Assembly (NCBI GenBank): GCA_021613335.1
Contig: JAJTWR010000404.1
Coordinates: 22,501 to 86,500 of the forward strand
Direction: 5' to 3'
DNA: 64,000 bases
Source of the DNA: Whitmania pigra
Lineage: Eukaryota > Annelida > Clitellata > Hirudinida > Haemopidae
Part shown: positions 1 through 12,483 of the stretch, piece by piece
How positions within the stretch are numbered: the first letter of the stretch is position 1
Layout: the number at the start of each line of letters is the position of its first letter
Position numbers and translations under genes: made by a program
Notes under the pieces: model-generated
Told to the model about the DNA's origin: nothing
The model's database searches: none
What the model saw: the letters and a program-made list of their open reading frames with translations, nothing else

Positions 1-918
1 ATTTTTATTAATACATTGTACGATTAAAAGTGACTTTTTGTTGTTTTTTTTTTATAAAATTGATTAATCATCAAAATGAAAGAAAGTAGACAAAAAAAAT
101 ACGTACAGGCAGATTAATAAAGAGCTCCTGGATCAGCTTTAAGGAAGCGCAAGTTTCCGCTGGCATGCTGCCCCAGAAATATCAATTAATTGAAATAACA
201 ATAATGAACCTGTCAAATAAACAATTAATCGAGAATAACACAAACTAAGTACAATTTAAAGGACAATTTAAATAATAAATATGATAGTATGAATGGTCCA
301 ATCTGTGTCTGATTTTTGATAGATGAGGGTGGTTTTGGCAAAAGATGGACTATATTCATGGGTATGACGGAGGGAGTATGAAGGTTTGATGTTGTTAACA
401 CTTTTGGACGTAAGACCTACAAATTTTTCTGAAAGGGGATTTTTATTGTGATTTATAGGGCAGTTTTAAGACTGTGTTGAAGATTCAATAAATTGTAAAT
501 GATAAAAGTTGAGTTTGTGTGAAATGAAATTGGCAGTGAAAATGTAATATTGTACGGATGACAAGCTTTAAAATAAATAAATAAATAATTGGTGTTAACG
601 AGTGTGACAAGTTGACTTGTAGTTTCTGATTAGTAGGAGCTGGATTTAATTTTTAATGGTGTGTCCGTCTTGAGGATGATTGCACGAAAGAAAGCAGAAT
701 GGATGAATGAGTGAGGAAGTGAGTGAGTGAGTGGGTGAGTTGGTGATATATTGCTAACCTTCGATCCTCCTACATTTCTACACACTCCTTGATTTATTAA
801 TTTTCAAAATTATTTTTGATTTATTTCCTCACAATTTATCATTCTGGAATGTCTTCCAACCTTATGGCCCTTTCTGATATTTAGCAAATTCTCATTTATA
901 TCTATTTACTTCTTATTT

Positions 919-1103
919 CACTCACTCACTCACTCACTCACTCACTCACTCACTCACTCACTCACTCACTCACTCACTCACTCACTCACTCACTCACTCA
1001 CTCACTCACTCACTCACTCACTCACTCACTCACTCACTCACTCACTCACTCACTCACTCACTCACTCACTCACTCACTCACTCACTCACTCACTCACTCA
1101 CTC
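919..1103. repeat. (CTCA)n tetranucleotide microsatellite
   Basis: About 46 nearly perfect CTCA units. The flanking 1-918 is AT-rich single-copy-like sequence in which I find no supported gene; it holds a short run of GAGT units near 711-740. Confidence 0.95.
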
Positions 1104-1348
1104 TTGTCGTGTTATTCTTAATCTTGCCCATAAACATTGAATTGACATTGGTGTTCAAACAAAATGTCCAGCCACCTCAGTCACAGACAATGGGACCAAG
1201 TCCAGTAGTATGGAATTCCAAATAAATATCCAGCCGTTGTGAGTCATTTCAGCCGGGAATGTTTGAACAGTGGAGATGGAAAAAAAATTTAATATTTGGA
1301 AACCTTGTGACACAGCAGAATTGAACGGCAACACGCTTGCATTCCTTT

Positions 1349-1480
1349 GTTTTGTATTGCTTTGTTTTGCTTTGGTTAGCTTTGCTTTGTTTTGCTTTGT
1401 TTTGTTTTGTTTTGTTTTGCTTCGCTTTTTTTTGCTTTGTTTAATTTAATTTTATTTTGCTTTGTTTGACTTTGTTTTGT
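1349..1480. repeat. TTTTG/TTTGC-rich degenerate pentanucleotide tract
   Basis: Repeated TTTTG and TTTGC units with interruptions. An open frame that begins inside this tract (1462-1806) shows no recognisable domain and is not called as a gene. Confidence 0.8.
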
Positions 1481-1994
1481 TCGTCGATTCCGAACGTCAA
1501 CCTCCGTTGCCGCTACAAGGGGAGGCGTCTGCTCTTGTTTTGGTTCTTTCCGCGCCAGTGGATTTGAAAGCTTTCTGTCTGATTAAAAATCTATGTTTAG
1601 TTAAGAATTTCGGATTGGTTAAAAGAATTGCTCTTTTTTTCTTAAAACGATTGCTCCAACTTCACAAAAATATATTTTTGAAAATAATTTTTTTATTAAA
1701 ATTAATGAATATTAATATATACAAATATTTTGCTAATAACATTTTTATTAAAAAGCACGATAGATTAAGCGCTTTGATTAAGTTATGGAAATTCATAATA
1801 TATTAAGAATTCAGATTATAAATTTTAATGCATGACAATAATGAAATAAATGAAGAATTATAATGATAGAATCATGAAGCCATTTGTTACAATTATAACT
1901 TAAAATTGTAAAATATAAAAGCAAATTTTGAGAATTTAAAGAAAAATTCAAGCCAGCGGGAGTTCAGGCAGACGACAAAAGCTTTTTAAAACGT

Positions 1995-2130
1995 TCATCC
2001 TTAAATATTCAACACGTGATAAGTGCCACGTGACGTCATCAACGTCGCAACCAATGAACTGTCGAGTTTGACGTTGTGCCTCGGGCATGCGTGAATAAAA
2101 TAAAATCTAATTTTCACTGCGCAGTTGCTA
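1995..2130. promoter_or_regulatory. Promoter-like cluster: two E-boxes, CRE, CCAAT, NRF1-like sites
   Basis: Within about 130 bases there are two CACGTG E-boxes, a palindromic TGACGTCA element overlapping the second, a CCAAT box (AACCAATGA), a GGCATGCGTG NRF1-like site and GCGCAG. A TATA-like AATAAAATAAAA lies near 2093. GC content is clearly higher than the surroundings. Such clustering is typical of metazoan core promoters. Direction is unclear: it could serve a plus-strand gene (the receptor starts somewhere upstream of 19.5 kb) or a minus-strand gene. The (AAT)n array begins about 20 bases later. Confidence 0.4.
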
Positions 2131-2146
2131 AGATTATGTCATAAAA

Positions 2147-2151
2147 TAAGA

Positions 2152-2198
<47 letters not shown>

Positions 2199-2234
2199 TA
2201 ATAATAATAATAAATAATAATAATAATAATAATA

Positions 2235-2283
<49 letters not shown>

Positions 2284-2288
2284 TAATA

Positions 2289-2352
<64 letters not shown>
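2147..2352. repeat. (AAT)n microsatellite
   Basis: About 200 bases of AAT units with single-base slips. The open frames of polyleucine, polytyrosine or polyisoleucine here are artefacts of the repeat. Confidence 0.95.
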
Positions 2353-2354
<2 letters not shown>

Positions 2355-2415
2355 TTTAATTTAAGTATTTTACTTCGACCAATTTTCGATTTAAATTGCG
2401 AAATTGTTAAAAAAT

Positions 2416-2530
2416 TCAAATATTTAAAACTGCGTCTTCCCAGCGATGCATCAGGATTAACTTTTTATCCGGATAAACCTCGGGACAGCGCACTCGAGTC
2501 CACTCCCCTCTGTCCAATCTCCACCGCCAC
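2416..2530 (-). CDS. Possible terminal coding exon, minus strand (weak)
   Basis: On the minus strand a long T-run followed by CTTAG at 2531-2535 makes a good splice acceptor. The following 38 codons stay open to TGA at 2416-2418 and have a varied, protein-like composition (includes the stretch PEVYPDKKLILMHRWED). A second frame is open for 21 codons. No family is recognised and no neighbouring exon was found, so this may be chance. Confidence 0.18.
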
Positions 2531-2726
2531 CTAAGAAAAAAAAAATAGTCATACATAGTGGTCATAAAAAAGAAAATTATCCCTCATTAAACATTAAAAG
2601 TGAAACACTAATAATTACATCTTGAAACCGTCACCATCGTCGTCGTTATCATCAATGTCACTAGCATTAAGGTGTAGCATTAATTAATTAATTAATCATC
2701 ATACAATATTAACAAAGCAGTATACC

Positions 2727-2848
2727 ACTACCACCACTATCACCATCATCTTCATCGTCATCGACATCATCATCATCATCATCATCATCAGCAGCATCAT
2801 CAGCATCATCATCATCAGCAGCATCATCAGCATCATCATCATCATCGC
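2727..2848. repeat. Imperfect ATC/CAG microsatellite
   Basis: CATCAT units mixed with CAGCAG. The open frame rich in aspartate on the minus strand is repeat-derived. Confidence 0.9.
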
Positions 2849-3411
2849 CACTAGTTGCGAAACGAGGCAGATAGACAGAGAGGTAATAAATATTCATCAG
2901 TACTTCCAACAACGGACTTGACAACTTTCCAAAGATAATTCACTACAAAACCGAACCCATCCATGCATCCATATGCATGCATGCACGTAATTCACCCATC
3001 CATTCATTGATTTCCATTCAATTCATCGATTCAATGCACTCAATACGTGTTGTCATTTGGTGGATAAGTATCAACCGGTCGATATTGAAGAGCTTTTAGA
3101 GAAGTGATACAAAATAAAATGTTTATGAATAATTCAATTTAATAAAAATATTAAAAATAAAAATTTAATTGATTATAAAAATGTAAAAATTAGACAACAA
3201 AACACACATGGGTTTTGCGAATGCCTCTAAAACACAGATGTCGCCAGAAACGAGCCACAATGTAAAAGCAAGTAAAAAAAAATTTCCAATCCCCCCTAAG
3301 AAAAAAAAAATCATTGTCCGCAATTTAGAAGGATTAAAAAAAAATGTCAGTCAGTTGTGATAATGATCACATATATCCGAGATATATCAACAATTTTCGA
3401 TGAAGTATTTC

Positions 3412-3532
3412 TGGTCCTTAAAAATAAGACCATCCAAATAACCACATATATATACGCAGTAGCCCTATTAGTTTGACTTATTATTTGAAATATTTAACGA
3501 TATGCTGCTCTCTTAGTAGCGGTGTTTTTGAA
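3412..3532 (-). repeat. Hairpin-module repeat, copy 1 (minus)
   Basis: Read on the minus strand: box CAAAAACACC (3522-3531), then CGCTACTAAGAGAGCAGC, TTAAATATTT, and TTATTTGGA followed by a hairpin with arms TGGTC and GACCA (3412-3432). It has the same order and spacing as the other copies of this family. Confidence 0.75.
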
Positions 3533-3734
3533 ATTGTTTTTTAAATCCAATCAAGGTAGAAATTCAAATAATAATACAATACTAATAATCGCATGAAAAG
3601 GGCACATATTTGTGCAACTTGCTGAAACCTTTCGATATTAAATTGATATCACATGATTTATTTTTAGAATTGATATAACACAATTTAATAGAAAATTAAC
3701 AGCCTTAATCATTATTATTGTTGTTGTTCTTCAT

Positions 3735-3862
<128 letters not shown>

Positions 3863-4375
3863 AAGACATGTATTAATTGTTTGTCAGACTACATCGCTGG
3901 CAAGATATCCTTTCTAAAAATACGACGACCATATAAATATTTCAGGTGAATTTAGTAATTAGTTGTGTTATTTTTAATTTAATTGTGTTGTTTAATTTAT
4001 TTGTGGAGTTTTGCTTTTTGAGTGGTCCGCATAGCAAGGCCAGTAATCTAATTTGTTGTCAAAATGCAGTATTATTTTGACTAGTTATTGTTAATTAGTA
4101 ATATTATTTTTATTGTTAAGTATTCATTTTATTATAATTATAAGTTTTATATTAAAAGTGGTACTTAAATCAGCAATGTATTCCAATAAAATTTAAATCA
4201 GCATTTTCATCGAACATCCATACCAACATTTTTCATTTTATTATTATTATTATTATAAGTTTCATTCTTAAATCTGTACTTAAATCAATAATATGTTCCA
4301 ATAAAAGTCAAACAAATATTCTCGACCCAACATACAAACTAACCTATCGACAGTGAACACACTACGATACTATCT

Positions 4376-4482
4376 GACTTCTTAAGGCCCTCCAAATAAT
4401 CAGCAAGGTTTCGTGTGAGACGGCTACCTGTGTCTCTTAAATACTTATTGTCATGACGTTACAAAAGCAGAGGTGTTTTTTG
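4376..4482 (-). repeat. Hairpin-module repeat, copy 2 (minus, TGGTAACG-type)
   Basis: On the minus strand the box AAAAAACACCTCTGC is followed by TTTTGTAACGTCATGACAA, TAAGTATTTAAG, then TTATTTGGAGGGCCTTAAGAAGTC, the hairpin. This subtype (inner GTAACGT and AATAAGnATTTAAG) recurs near 8.9, 11.2, 13.7, 14.9, 17.9 and 61.3 kb. Confidence 0.7.
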
Positions 4483-5357
4483 AATTTTACAGAATATCAA
4501 ACAATAGGCAAATATTTTTTATTTTAATTTTGTAAAAACAAAAAATTGTAGTTTGAAAATTATTTTTGATCAACAACGCATTGTTAAACCGGACATTCGG
4601 CCCTATGAATGTCCTTTAAAGGACATTACGACAGATGTCGCCAGAAACTAGCTGCAGTTTAAAAACAAATCGGACACACCTACAAAAACTACATGAACTA
4701 GCACTGTAAGTCGAATAGGCAAAAAATATAGACAGCTTTGCAAATTAAAATAAATCCATATTTTATTTTTAGTTCACCATAAATATTTTTTTATTTTCTA
4801 GGAGGTTATGATAATCATCCCATGTGCCCAATAAAAAGGTTTTAAATTAATAATGAACGTAAACTATTTAAAATACAATCGCAATCCCAAATGAATAACA
4901 AAGCATTCCCTTGCTAAACAGAAACCGAATCTTTTAATGCCGGGAATTTCCACGAATTTGGGAAAAATTTTTTCCTGTAATTTAAAAGCGACCCTTTAAA
5001 TGAAATGGAATAAAAAATAAAGGATATAAAAAGATCGGAATATATTTCTTTTTTTTTCAGGAAAATTATTTTTAAAATGACTTTTAATTGAAAATGTTCA
5101 AAAGGAGAGTTCACAATTTCTTTTTTTTTTTTAAATTAATTAAAAATTAAATTTAATTAAACACGAAAGTCAAACTTTCAAATAGCTAAAAAAAAACCTC
5201 TGAAATTTCAAACGAAGACGAAAAAAGATGAATTTATTGTCCGCAATTTAGAGGGATTAAAATTAATTGATTTTTTAAATTGAAAAAATTTCTGGAACAA
5301 TTCATCACCCACTGCGCTTGAAACGGCCGCCACACGACATGACTAATGGCTTCCAAA

Positions 5358-5454
5358 TACATCATCATCATATCATCATCATCATCAATCATCATCATCA
5401 TCATCATCATCATATCATCATCATCATCATCATCATCATCAATCATCATCATCA

Positions 5455-5489
<35 letters not shown>

Positions 5490-5520
5490 TCATCTCATCA
5501 TCATCATCATCATCCTCATC

Positions 5521-5577
<57 letters not shown>

Positions 5578-5600
5578 TCATCATTCATCATCATCATCAG

Positions 5601-5631
<31 letters not shown>

Positions 5632-5722
5632 TCATCATCATCATCATCATCATCCTCATCATCATCATCATCATCCTCATCATCATATCATCATCATCAT
5701 CTCATCGTCGTCGTCGTCGTCG

Positions 5723-5757
<35 letters not shown>

Positions 5758-5763
5758 TCATCA

Positions 5764-5856
<93 letters not shown>

Positions 5857-5891
5857 AATCATCATCATAATCATCAACATCATCATCGTCG

Positions 5892-5929
<38 letters not shown>

Positions 5930-6018
5930 GTCGTCGTCATCATCATCATCATCATCAACAACATCATCATCATCATCATCTCATCATCATCATCATTATC
6001 ATCGTCACAGTCGTCATC
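5358..6018. repeat. Long imperfect (ATC)n microsatellite
   Basis: About 660 bases of ATC units broken by frame-shifting slips and by CGT runs. All overlapping open frames (polyserine, polyhistidine, polymethionine, polyaspartate) are repeat shadows. Confidence 0.95.
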
Positions 6019-6999
6019 AATTTTTGATAGATTTATGAACAACTGGAAGACAAACATTTTAATGTAGTAAAATCCAATGTATCAAACGACTTAATAAAAC
6101 ATTAAATAAAATGGTAAATAAAAACTAAAATTAATATAATAATAATAAATATAGAAATTAATATTAAATAATAATAATAAACAGCCACGGAAGAAGAAGA
6201 CGCTTCCACTGGAAATCTCGTCACGTTTCTCTCGAGTTGATCAAAAATTTCAAAAGATGGCGTTTCAGGTTTTAGCATCACTGTTTTTGGCGAATGAATT
6301 TGTGAATGAATGAATGAATGAATGAATGGGTGAATGTACCAATGAGTGGTTGGTCGAATGAATGAATGATTGAATGAGACGTAAAAAGGAAATAAGAAAA
6401 TCTTCTTCATCATCCTGAAAGCCTATTTGACCATCACTACATTATTTACTCGACAAACATGACGACTTCTATTTCTTTGTTTTTCTTCGTTTTCCAACAA
6501 TTTATTTCTCATTTCATACTTTTTTTTATAAAAAAAATACAAGGCATAACAATTTATTGTTAAAAATTAGTGGAATAATTGTTTCTTATTATTAATTTAT
6601 TTTTAATTCCATTTCTAGCATTTATGAATAAAATAGACAAAACCTGATTTCTGACGACAGAAGTCCAAAAGTTCAAAGGTCAGAAATGATTATCGATCGA
6701 AAGGCATCAATGAACTTTATGAGGAATCGGTACTACCAACGAGTATGATGATGATGATGATGATGACGATGACGATGACTAAACGTTTCATAAATTCTCC
6801 TCAGAACGAACATAAGTATGAATACTTTTAAAATCAAATTAACGAAATTTAGAAATTTAGAATTTAAAATCTTCGAGTTAAAAAAAATAATTAAATAAAA
6901 ATAATTTTTTAAATAAAATTAAACAATTAAATAAAAACTATTTTTTCATTCTTGAAATATTGCTCGTCTCCATTGAAATGAATTAAATTATTTAATCAG

Positions 7000-7990
7000 C
7001 CCGGAAACGTTGTGAATCTAAGAAAGAATGAAAGAACGAACGAATGAATGAATGAATGAATGAATGAATGAATTATGTGATGGAAAGACGAACTAGTAAA
7101 AGAATGAAGGAAAAGGAGCAAGTAATTTGTCTTCCAGATGTATCCGTTGAACCACAATAACCAAATTGCTATTTTGGTCATTCATTCATTCGTTCGTTCG
7201 TTCGTTCGTGTTTAAAATTAATGCAAGTTGAATTAATAAATAATTGCATTACGTGGTTTTATTTTATAATTTTAGATGGAATGGATTGATGACTGAAAAT
7301 TATCTTCAATTCATGTAGCACCCGGCAAATACTATTCGAATATTACGAAGCAATAATGGACGATAATCGGTGATATTATTTTGTTTTCTTTGGAAAATGG
7401 TCGCTCTGAATTTTCGTGAATTAAGTGGAAATAAAAGATTAATTTGAAAAAATTCAACAAGCCAAAATAAGGTAATAAATTTTTTTTTAATTTTGAATTT
7501 AGAAAGTTGAGCATGATTGGTTATAGGCTGATTGATTTACAAGTAGAAGCATAGGCGACCGTAATTATGCGTGATAATAATATCACGTGATAATGATAAC
7601 ACTACAACAATTCACTGATTAATAATTTTGTTAATTTTAATAATTGCATTTTAATTATAAAAATTGCATTTTAATTATAAAAATTGGCATTTTAATTATA
7701 AAAATTGCATTTTAATTATAAAAATGGCATTTTAATTATAAAAATTGCATTTTAATTATAAAAATTGCATTTTAATTATAAAAATTGCATTTTAATTATA
7801 AAAATTGCATTTTAATTATAAAATATAATTTACAGTTAAATTGTAACGATTTCATATGAGGTTATAAAAAATATAATTATAATTTAATTATAATAATTTT
7901 ACTTTATTCATAAGGACGTCATTATAATTAAATTCCTTAAATTTTATTTTATCTACAAGGACATTATTGTAATTAAATTGCTTAAATTTG
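7000..7990 (-). repeat. Inverted copy of a ~1 kb dispersed repeat (partner 16105-17060)
   Basis: The reverse complement of this segment follows 16105-17060 in the same order: an A-rich stretch with AATTACAATAATnTCC, TCACGTGA, a TTCAACTTAATC block, GCGACCATTTTCCAAAG, GAATATTCG-type sequence, then a GAAT/CATT tetranucleotide and the shared block around GGAGCAAGTAATTTGTC. Identity is high in the unique blocks. The copy carries an expanded 20-base minisatellite (7643-7823) where the partner has about one unit. No coding potential is recognised. Confidence 0.7.
7643..7823. repeat. 20-bp minisatellite, 9 copies
   Basis: Nine head-to-tail units of ATTGCATTTTAATTATAAAA starting at 7643, 7663, 7683, 7704, 7724, 7744, 7764, 7784 and 7804. 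Two copies have an extra or changed G (GGCATT). There are no unique spacers, so this is not a CRISPR array. Confidence 0.95.
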
Positions 7991-8139
7991 TAGCACTAAT
8001 CAACCGAGCAGAACCAGGAATCCCATAAAATCCTGTTCCTTCACGGATGACCGAACAGGAATTAAATCTTTTACAGCTGTTTTGTCACTTGGGAATTTCT
8101 GTTATTATGACTGGCTGGCTGGATGGATGTATAATAAGA

Positions 8140-8142
<3 letters not shown>

Positions 8143-8236
<94 letters not shown>

Positions 8237-8248
8237 TTAATAATAATA

Positions 8249-8299
<51 letters not shown>
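8143..8299. repeat. (AAT)n microsatellite
   Basis: About 150 bases of AAT units with occasional AAG and slips. Confidence 0.95.
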
Positions 8300-8301
<2 letters not shown>

Positions 8302-8410
8302 GTAATACTATACCACATTATCTAAACACATGTAATAATATTTGATTGCCGGATGAACGATGGACTACAATCGCAGGCAAAACTCCCTTTCTAAGAGTCC
8401 ATTTTACGGT

Positions 8411-8568
8411 CTCAAATAAATCAAATATTGTAATTGTAACTTCATTTATATAGCGCCATATTCCCAAGGGCGCTGGCGGCAGTGCAGGCTGGGTTTCGAA
8501 CACGACACATTACGACTGTTGTCATTACCGCCGTATGCAGGCATGTAACCCATTCGGCTAACGCACAA
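8411..8568 (-). mobile_element. tRNA-derived SINE, minus strand
   Basis: On the minus strand an A-box-like TTAGCCGAATGG (8550-8561) is followed about 60 bases later by a B-box-like GTTCGAAACCC (8491-8501), the internal RNA polymerase III promoter layout of a tRNA gene. Downstream comes GGCGCTATATAAATG (about 8442-8457), a kind of 3' body seen in many invertebrate SINEs. The A-to-B distance is longer than in a normal tRNA and no acceptor stem is evident, so it is a SINE rather than a functional tRNA. Retroposition would have depended on a partner LINE. Confidence 0.6.
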
Positions 8569-8892
8569 TATTTCAGGTTAATCTTATTATTTATTTTAAT
8601 AATTTATTTTTATTATTTATTAGGTTATTTTTTTGTGCGAACAGTTTTTTTAATGGTAAGCCCAGCTGGACCAGTGATCCCGTTTGTCGTTAAAATAAAG
8701 TAATTATTTGATTTCCATTGTATCCGTTTTATTACATTAAGTTCCACATTAAAATTGGCACTTAAATCAGTGAGATTCTAACGAATTTAAACCAATTATA
8801 GAAACATAAATTAAAAAATTATTTAAACCAATACCTTCACCAGACATCCAATCCAACCAGCCTAACTACCCATAAATCGCATCCCAATATTC

Positions 8893-9006
8893 GACCTCTT
8901 AAGGTCACCCAAATAATTTAACCATATGTAATTTTATTATATTACCAACAAATTGTTACTCTTAAATACTTATTGCTATGACGTTACAAAATCAAGGGTG
9001 TTTTTG
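8893..9006 (-). repeat. Hairpin-module repeat, copy 3 (minus, TGGTAACG-type)
   Basis: Minus strand: AAAAACACCCTTGAT, TTTGTAACGTCATAGCAATAA, GTATTTAAGAG, then ATTATTTGGGTGACC leading into the perfect palindrome GACCTTAAGAGGTC (8893-8906), arms GACCT and AGGTC. Confidence 0.7.
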
Positions 9007-10275
9007 TATTTTATAGAAGATAAATCAAGATAATCAAAGGCTTGTTGCAGACTACTAAAAGTCATTAATTTTAAAATTATATTTGAACTTTAACGCATTA
9101 TTACACCGCCAAAAAAAACCTAATTTTTTCGAATCACCTTAAAACACATTACGACAGATGTCGTCCTAGAGAAGCCGTACTTTGATAAACCAATCAGATT
9201 CAACAACGCTATGCTCCGATTAACTGGTCCTGTGGTCATATTATTACAATTTTTAGCATAAAATATTGTCTCCAGCGTTGTTTGTTGCATAAAATCATAA
9301 TTTAAAACAAAAATTAAAGATTGCTAGGACACGCGAGGGAATTACGGCGACCACAACATCAACAAGAATTCAAATTTTCGAATTTGGCCACGAAAGCCAA
9401 CAAAAAATAAATTTGACAAGTGTTTATCAATAACAAAACGAGTATTTTATAAGTTTATGCAACATTTCTCAGCAGAGGTGTTGTTTTGGTAAGATATCAC
9501 CAATATGAGGCAGCAGGAAAAAAAGTATGTAAAAAACTTTTTCAAAAAATTCTGACACATCGTTATGTCATTCAGCTAAATGGAATGCCCCATACAATAA
9601 TAATAAACTCATTCATAACAAAAAGTTGTCTTGAGTCATACCTTGTCTTGAAATTATAGTTTCAAAAAAATATGCCCTCCAAGTAGATAATAAATTGAAT
9701 TTCAGATAGTTACTGGTCGAAGACATGGATTAAAAACCATGTCTACAAACAATCAAGTAATTTACAAAAAAAAAACATAATTATGAAAATAACTTCTTAC
9801 ATTTCAATACGTGATGAATAAAAATAACGCGTTACAATTAATGAAAAAATAAGAATATTAAATAATTAAATAAGTTCCAAATAAATTGTTTTAATATGCC
9901 AGCTATTTTTGGTGGTTTTCGTTGCCAAATCTTAAAATTTGAAGTCTTGCTGATGTTGTGGTTGCGATTATTAATTTTTATTTAATTCGTATTACATATT
10001 ATACACAGACTAGATGCTGTTAATTTTGTATTAAATATTATAATAAAGCATGAGATATTAATTTTTTATTAGATAGTCTGTTATTAATTTTAACCAATTG
10101 CATCAATATGTTATTTTTTTCTACGATTACCAATGCATCATTACGAGAGGAGAAATAATTTCAATTTTATGTTGAGCATTACAAAAAAATTCATTCGGAA
10201 CTTTTCAAAAACACCTCTGCCAAGAGAACAGCGGATCGTTAAATATTTAAGTCAAACTTAAATATATGTTGTATA

Positions 10276-10311
<36 letters not shown>

Positions 10312-10352
10312 AAATTACCATTAAAAAAATATAAATTCAATTGGGACTTTTC

Positions 10353-10462
10353 AGAAAAAGACCTCTGCTAAGAGAGATGCGTTTCATTAAATAATTAAGT
10401 TTAATTTTTAATTCGTGATAATTTAGGTTAATTTTTGTTTATGGTCTCGTTTTACGGAACCA
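10353..10462 (+). repeat. Hairpin-module repeat, copy 4
   Basis: GAAAAAGACCTCTGC, AAGAGAGATGCG, AAATAATTAAG, then TTTTTGTTTATGG and a hairpin (arms TGGTC and GAACCA, 10442-10462). A partial copy with the same box lies at 10206-10260, cut short by an (ATT)n tract. Confidence 0.65.
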
Positions 10463-11590
10463 AAAATATTTCAACTTAAATTGTTATCGGCTCTGGGGTT
10501 ATGATGTGATGATTATCACAAATTTCGTGGACAAAAATATGCTTTATAACATAGCAATAAGCATCCAAGATATGTTAACGTGACAATGAAAAACAATGAT
10601 TGGTTCTACGGCCTTAAGAGGTGGTGGTACGAATCTGTGTTTGTCGATCACCGACATTTTGTATGGGATGTCCCTGGGGAATAGCTTAGTTTTAAAGTTT
10701 AATTTTTATGAGTTAAAAATCTCACTTGTTATCAAAATACAAGCAGTCCTGTTGGAGAACGAATTTATTTGAATATTATCATGTTGAATTGTGTTGTGTT
10801 GAAATTTTAATTTTGTGTTTAATCTTTTTGATTGTCATCTTATTTTTATTGTGAATTTGTGTTTATTTTATTGCATTAAGTTCCGCTGTGACCCGGTGAC
10901 GGGGCTGTTTTGGGGTGCCTTTGCCATGTTCCGTATCAAAAGTTAAATGCTAAATGTTCTTAAATCAATGAATTATTTCAATCAAATTTCAATAATTGAT
11001 TTTAATGTTCCAAACCAGCTTGGGCGCATTCATTTAAACAAATCTTTTAAACAGATTGAAATTAATTAAATAAATGAAAATAATGCGTTCAATGCGTTTC
11101 CAATTCAAAGTTCTTTACAAGACTATAAAAAGACATTTGCCTATTTGAAATTTTTATAAAAAAATAAAAAATCCAAAAACACCTATGTTTTGGTAACGTT
11201 GTAACAATAAGTATTTAAGAAGCACGTGTTAAAGTTCGCAAGTGTTGTCCTCTTCGAATATGTTTGGACGGCTTTAAGAGGGTCAATTAATGGCTTATGA
11301 CCTGCAAATTAGCTTAACTAAGTAACTTAGATAAATAAAAACATTTTACGAGTCGAATGCAGTAACCGATTATTATTATTATTATATATTATTATTAAAA
11401 ATTAAATTATTATATAATTTTATGTTATTAAAATATATTAGTTCTATTATGAGATATGTGATGTTAATTTGAATAAATTGGATAAATATGTTTATTTTTG
11501 TACGAATATTGATGCATCATTGTAAATTGAAAAATGATTTCAATTTTATCTTGAGCATTAAAAAAAATTAAATTCAATTTGGATTTTTCA

Positions 11591-11698
11591 GAAACACCTC
11601 TGCTAAGAGAGATGCGTATCTTTAAATAATTAAGTTACATTTTCATATCACTGGTGCAGGTTGATAAATTTTGAGTATGGTCTCTTTTTATGGGACCA
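11591..11698 (+). repeat. Hairpin-module repeat, copy 5
   Basis: GAAACACCTCTGCTAAGAGA, TTTAAATAATTAAG, then TTTTGAGTATGG with a hairpin at 11678-11698, arms TGGTC and GACCA. Confidence 0.75.
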
Positions 11699-12320
11699 AA
11701 ATATTTCAACATAAATCTTGGGTGATAATGCGATGATTATCACAAATGCCATGAACAAAAAATATGCTTTGGTAACATAGCAATAAGCATCTAAGATATG
11801 TTAACGTGACAATGAGAATCAATTGATTGGTTGGAAGGCTTTAAGAGATGTTGGTACGAATCCGTATTTGTCGATCACGGACATTTTGTATGTGATGCCC
11901 CTGTGGAATAGCTTAGTGTTAAAGATTAATTTTTATGAGTTCAAATCTCACTTGTTATCAAAATACAGGTCTGACAGACTGTTCTGTTGGAAAACGAATT
12001 TATTTGAATATTATCATGTTGTATTGTGTTGTGTTGAAATTTTAGTTTTATTGTTGATCTTTTTTATTGTCATCTTATTTTCATTGTGAATTTGTGTCTA
12101 TTTTATTGCATTAAGTTTCGCATTAAAATTGTACTTAAATCAGTGAATTATTTCAATCACATTTCAGTAAATGGTTTTAATGTTCCAAACATGAAAGCTC
12201 GGGCGCATTCATTTCAACAATTTTTTTAATAGATTGAAATTGATTGAATAAATGAAAATAACGAATACTAACTAAAAATCAGTATTTAATATTTTTAAAT
12301 CATCAATTTAAAAGATTTTC

Positions 12321-12483
12321 AAAAACACCTCAGCTAAGAAAGCGGCACATTGTTAAATATTAAGTCAAATGTACGTATTTTCGGGCAAAGGACTATAATC
12401 AAATAAACAAACAAACAAACATACGTATTTTCGGGGCCAATCTTTAATAACAAAATTTTTGGACGGTCTTATTTTGTAGGACC
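12321..12483 (+). repeat. Hairpin-module repeat, copy 6 (best Sm-like site)
   Basis: AAAAACACCTCAGCTAAGAA, GTTAAATATTAAGTC, a short (AAAC)n insertion near 12400-12421, then AATTTTTGGA (12454-12463), which matches the consensus Sm-protein binding site, followed at once by a hairpin with arms GGTC and GACC (12465-12483). Confidence 0.75.

Larger units (their letters stand above)
10353..12250 (+). repeat. Tandem pair of ~1.2 kb repeat units
   Basis: 10353-11100 and 11590-12250 match block by block: the CTCTGCTAAGAGAGATGCG box, the TGGTC hairpin, TGATTATCACAAAT, AACATAGCAATAAGCATC, GATATGTTAACGTGACAATGA, TTAAGAGnTGnTGGTACGAATC, GGAATAGCTTAGT, TTTGAATATTATCATGTTG, and a CATTAAGTT end. The offset between matching blocks is about 1.23 kb. 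The open frame at 11823-12089 belongs to this repeat and is not conserved as a frame in the other copy. Confidence 0.75.

Noticed and set aside
113..260. Short open stretches on both strands near the left edge (plus RLIKSSWISFKEAQVSAGML, minus HASGNLRFLKADPGALY)
   Set aside because: Both strands look equally plausible, no donor or family match was found, and only one can be coding at most.
7643..7823. Regular 20-base repeats considered as a CRISPR array
   Set aside because: Units are adjacent without spacers, and the genome is eukaryotic.
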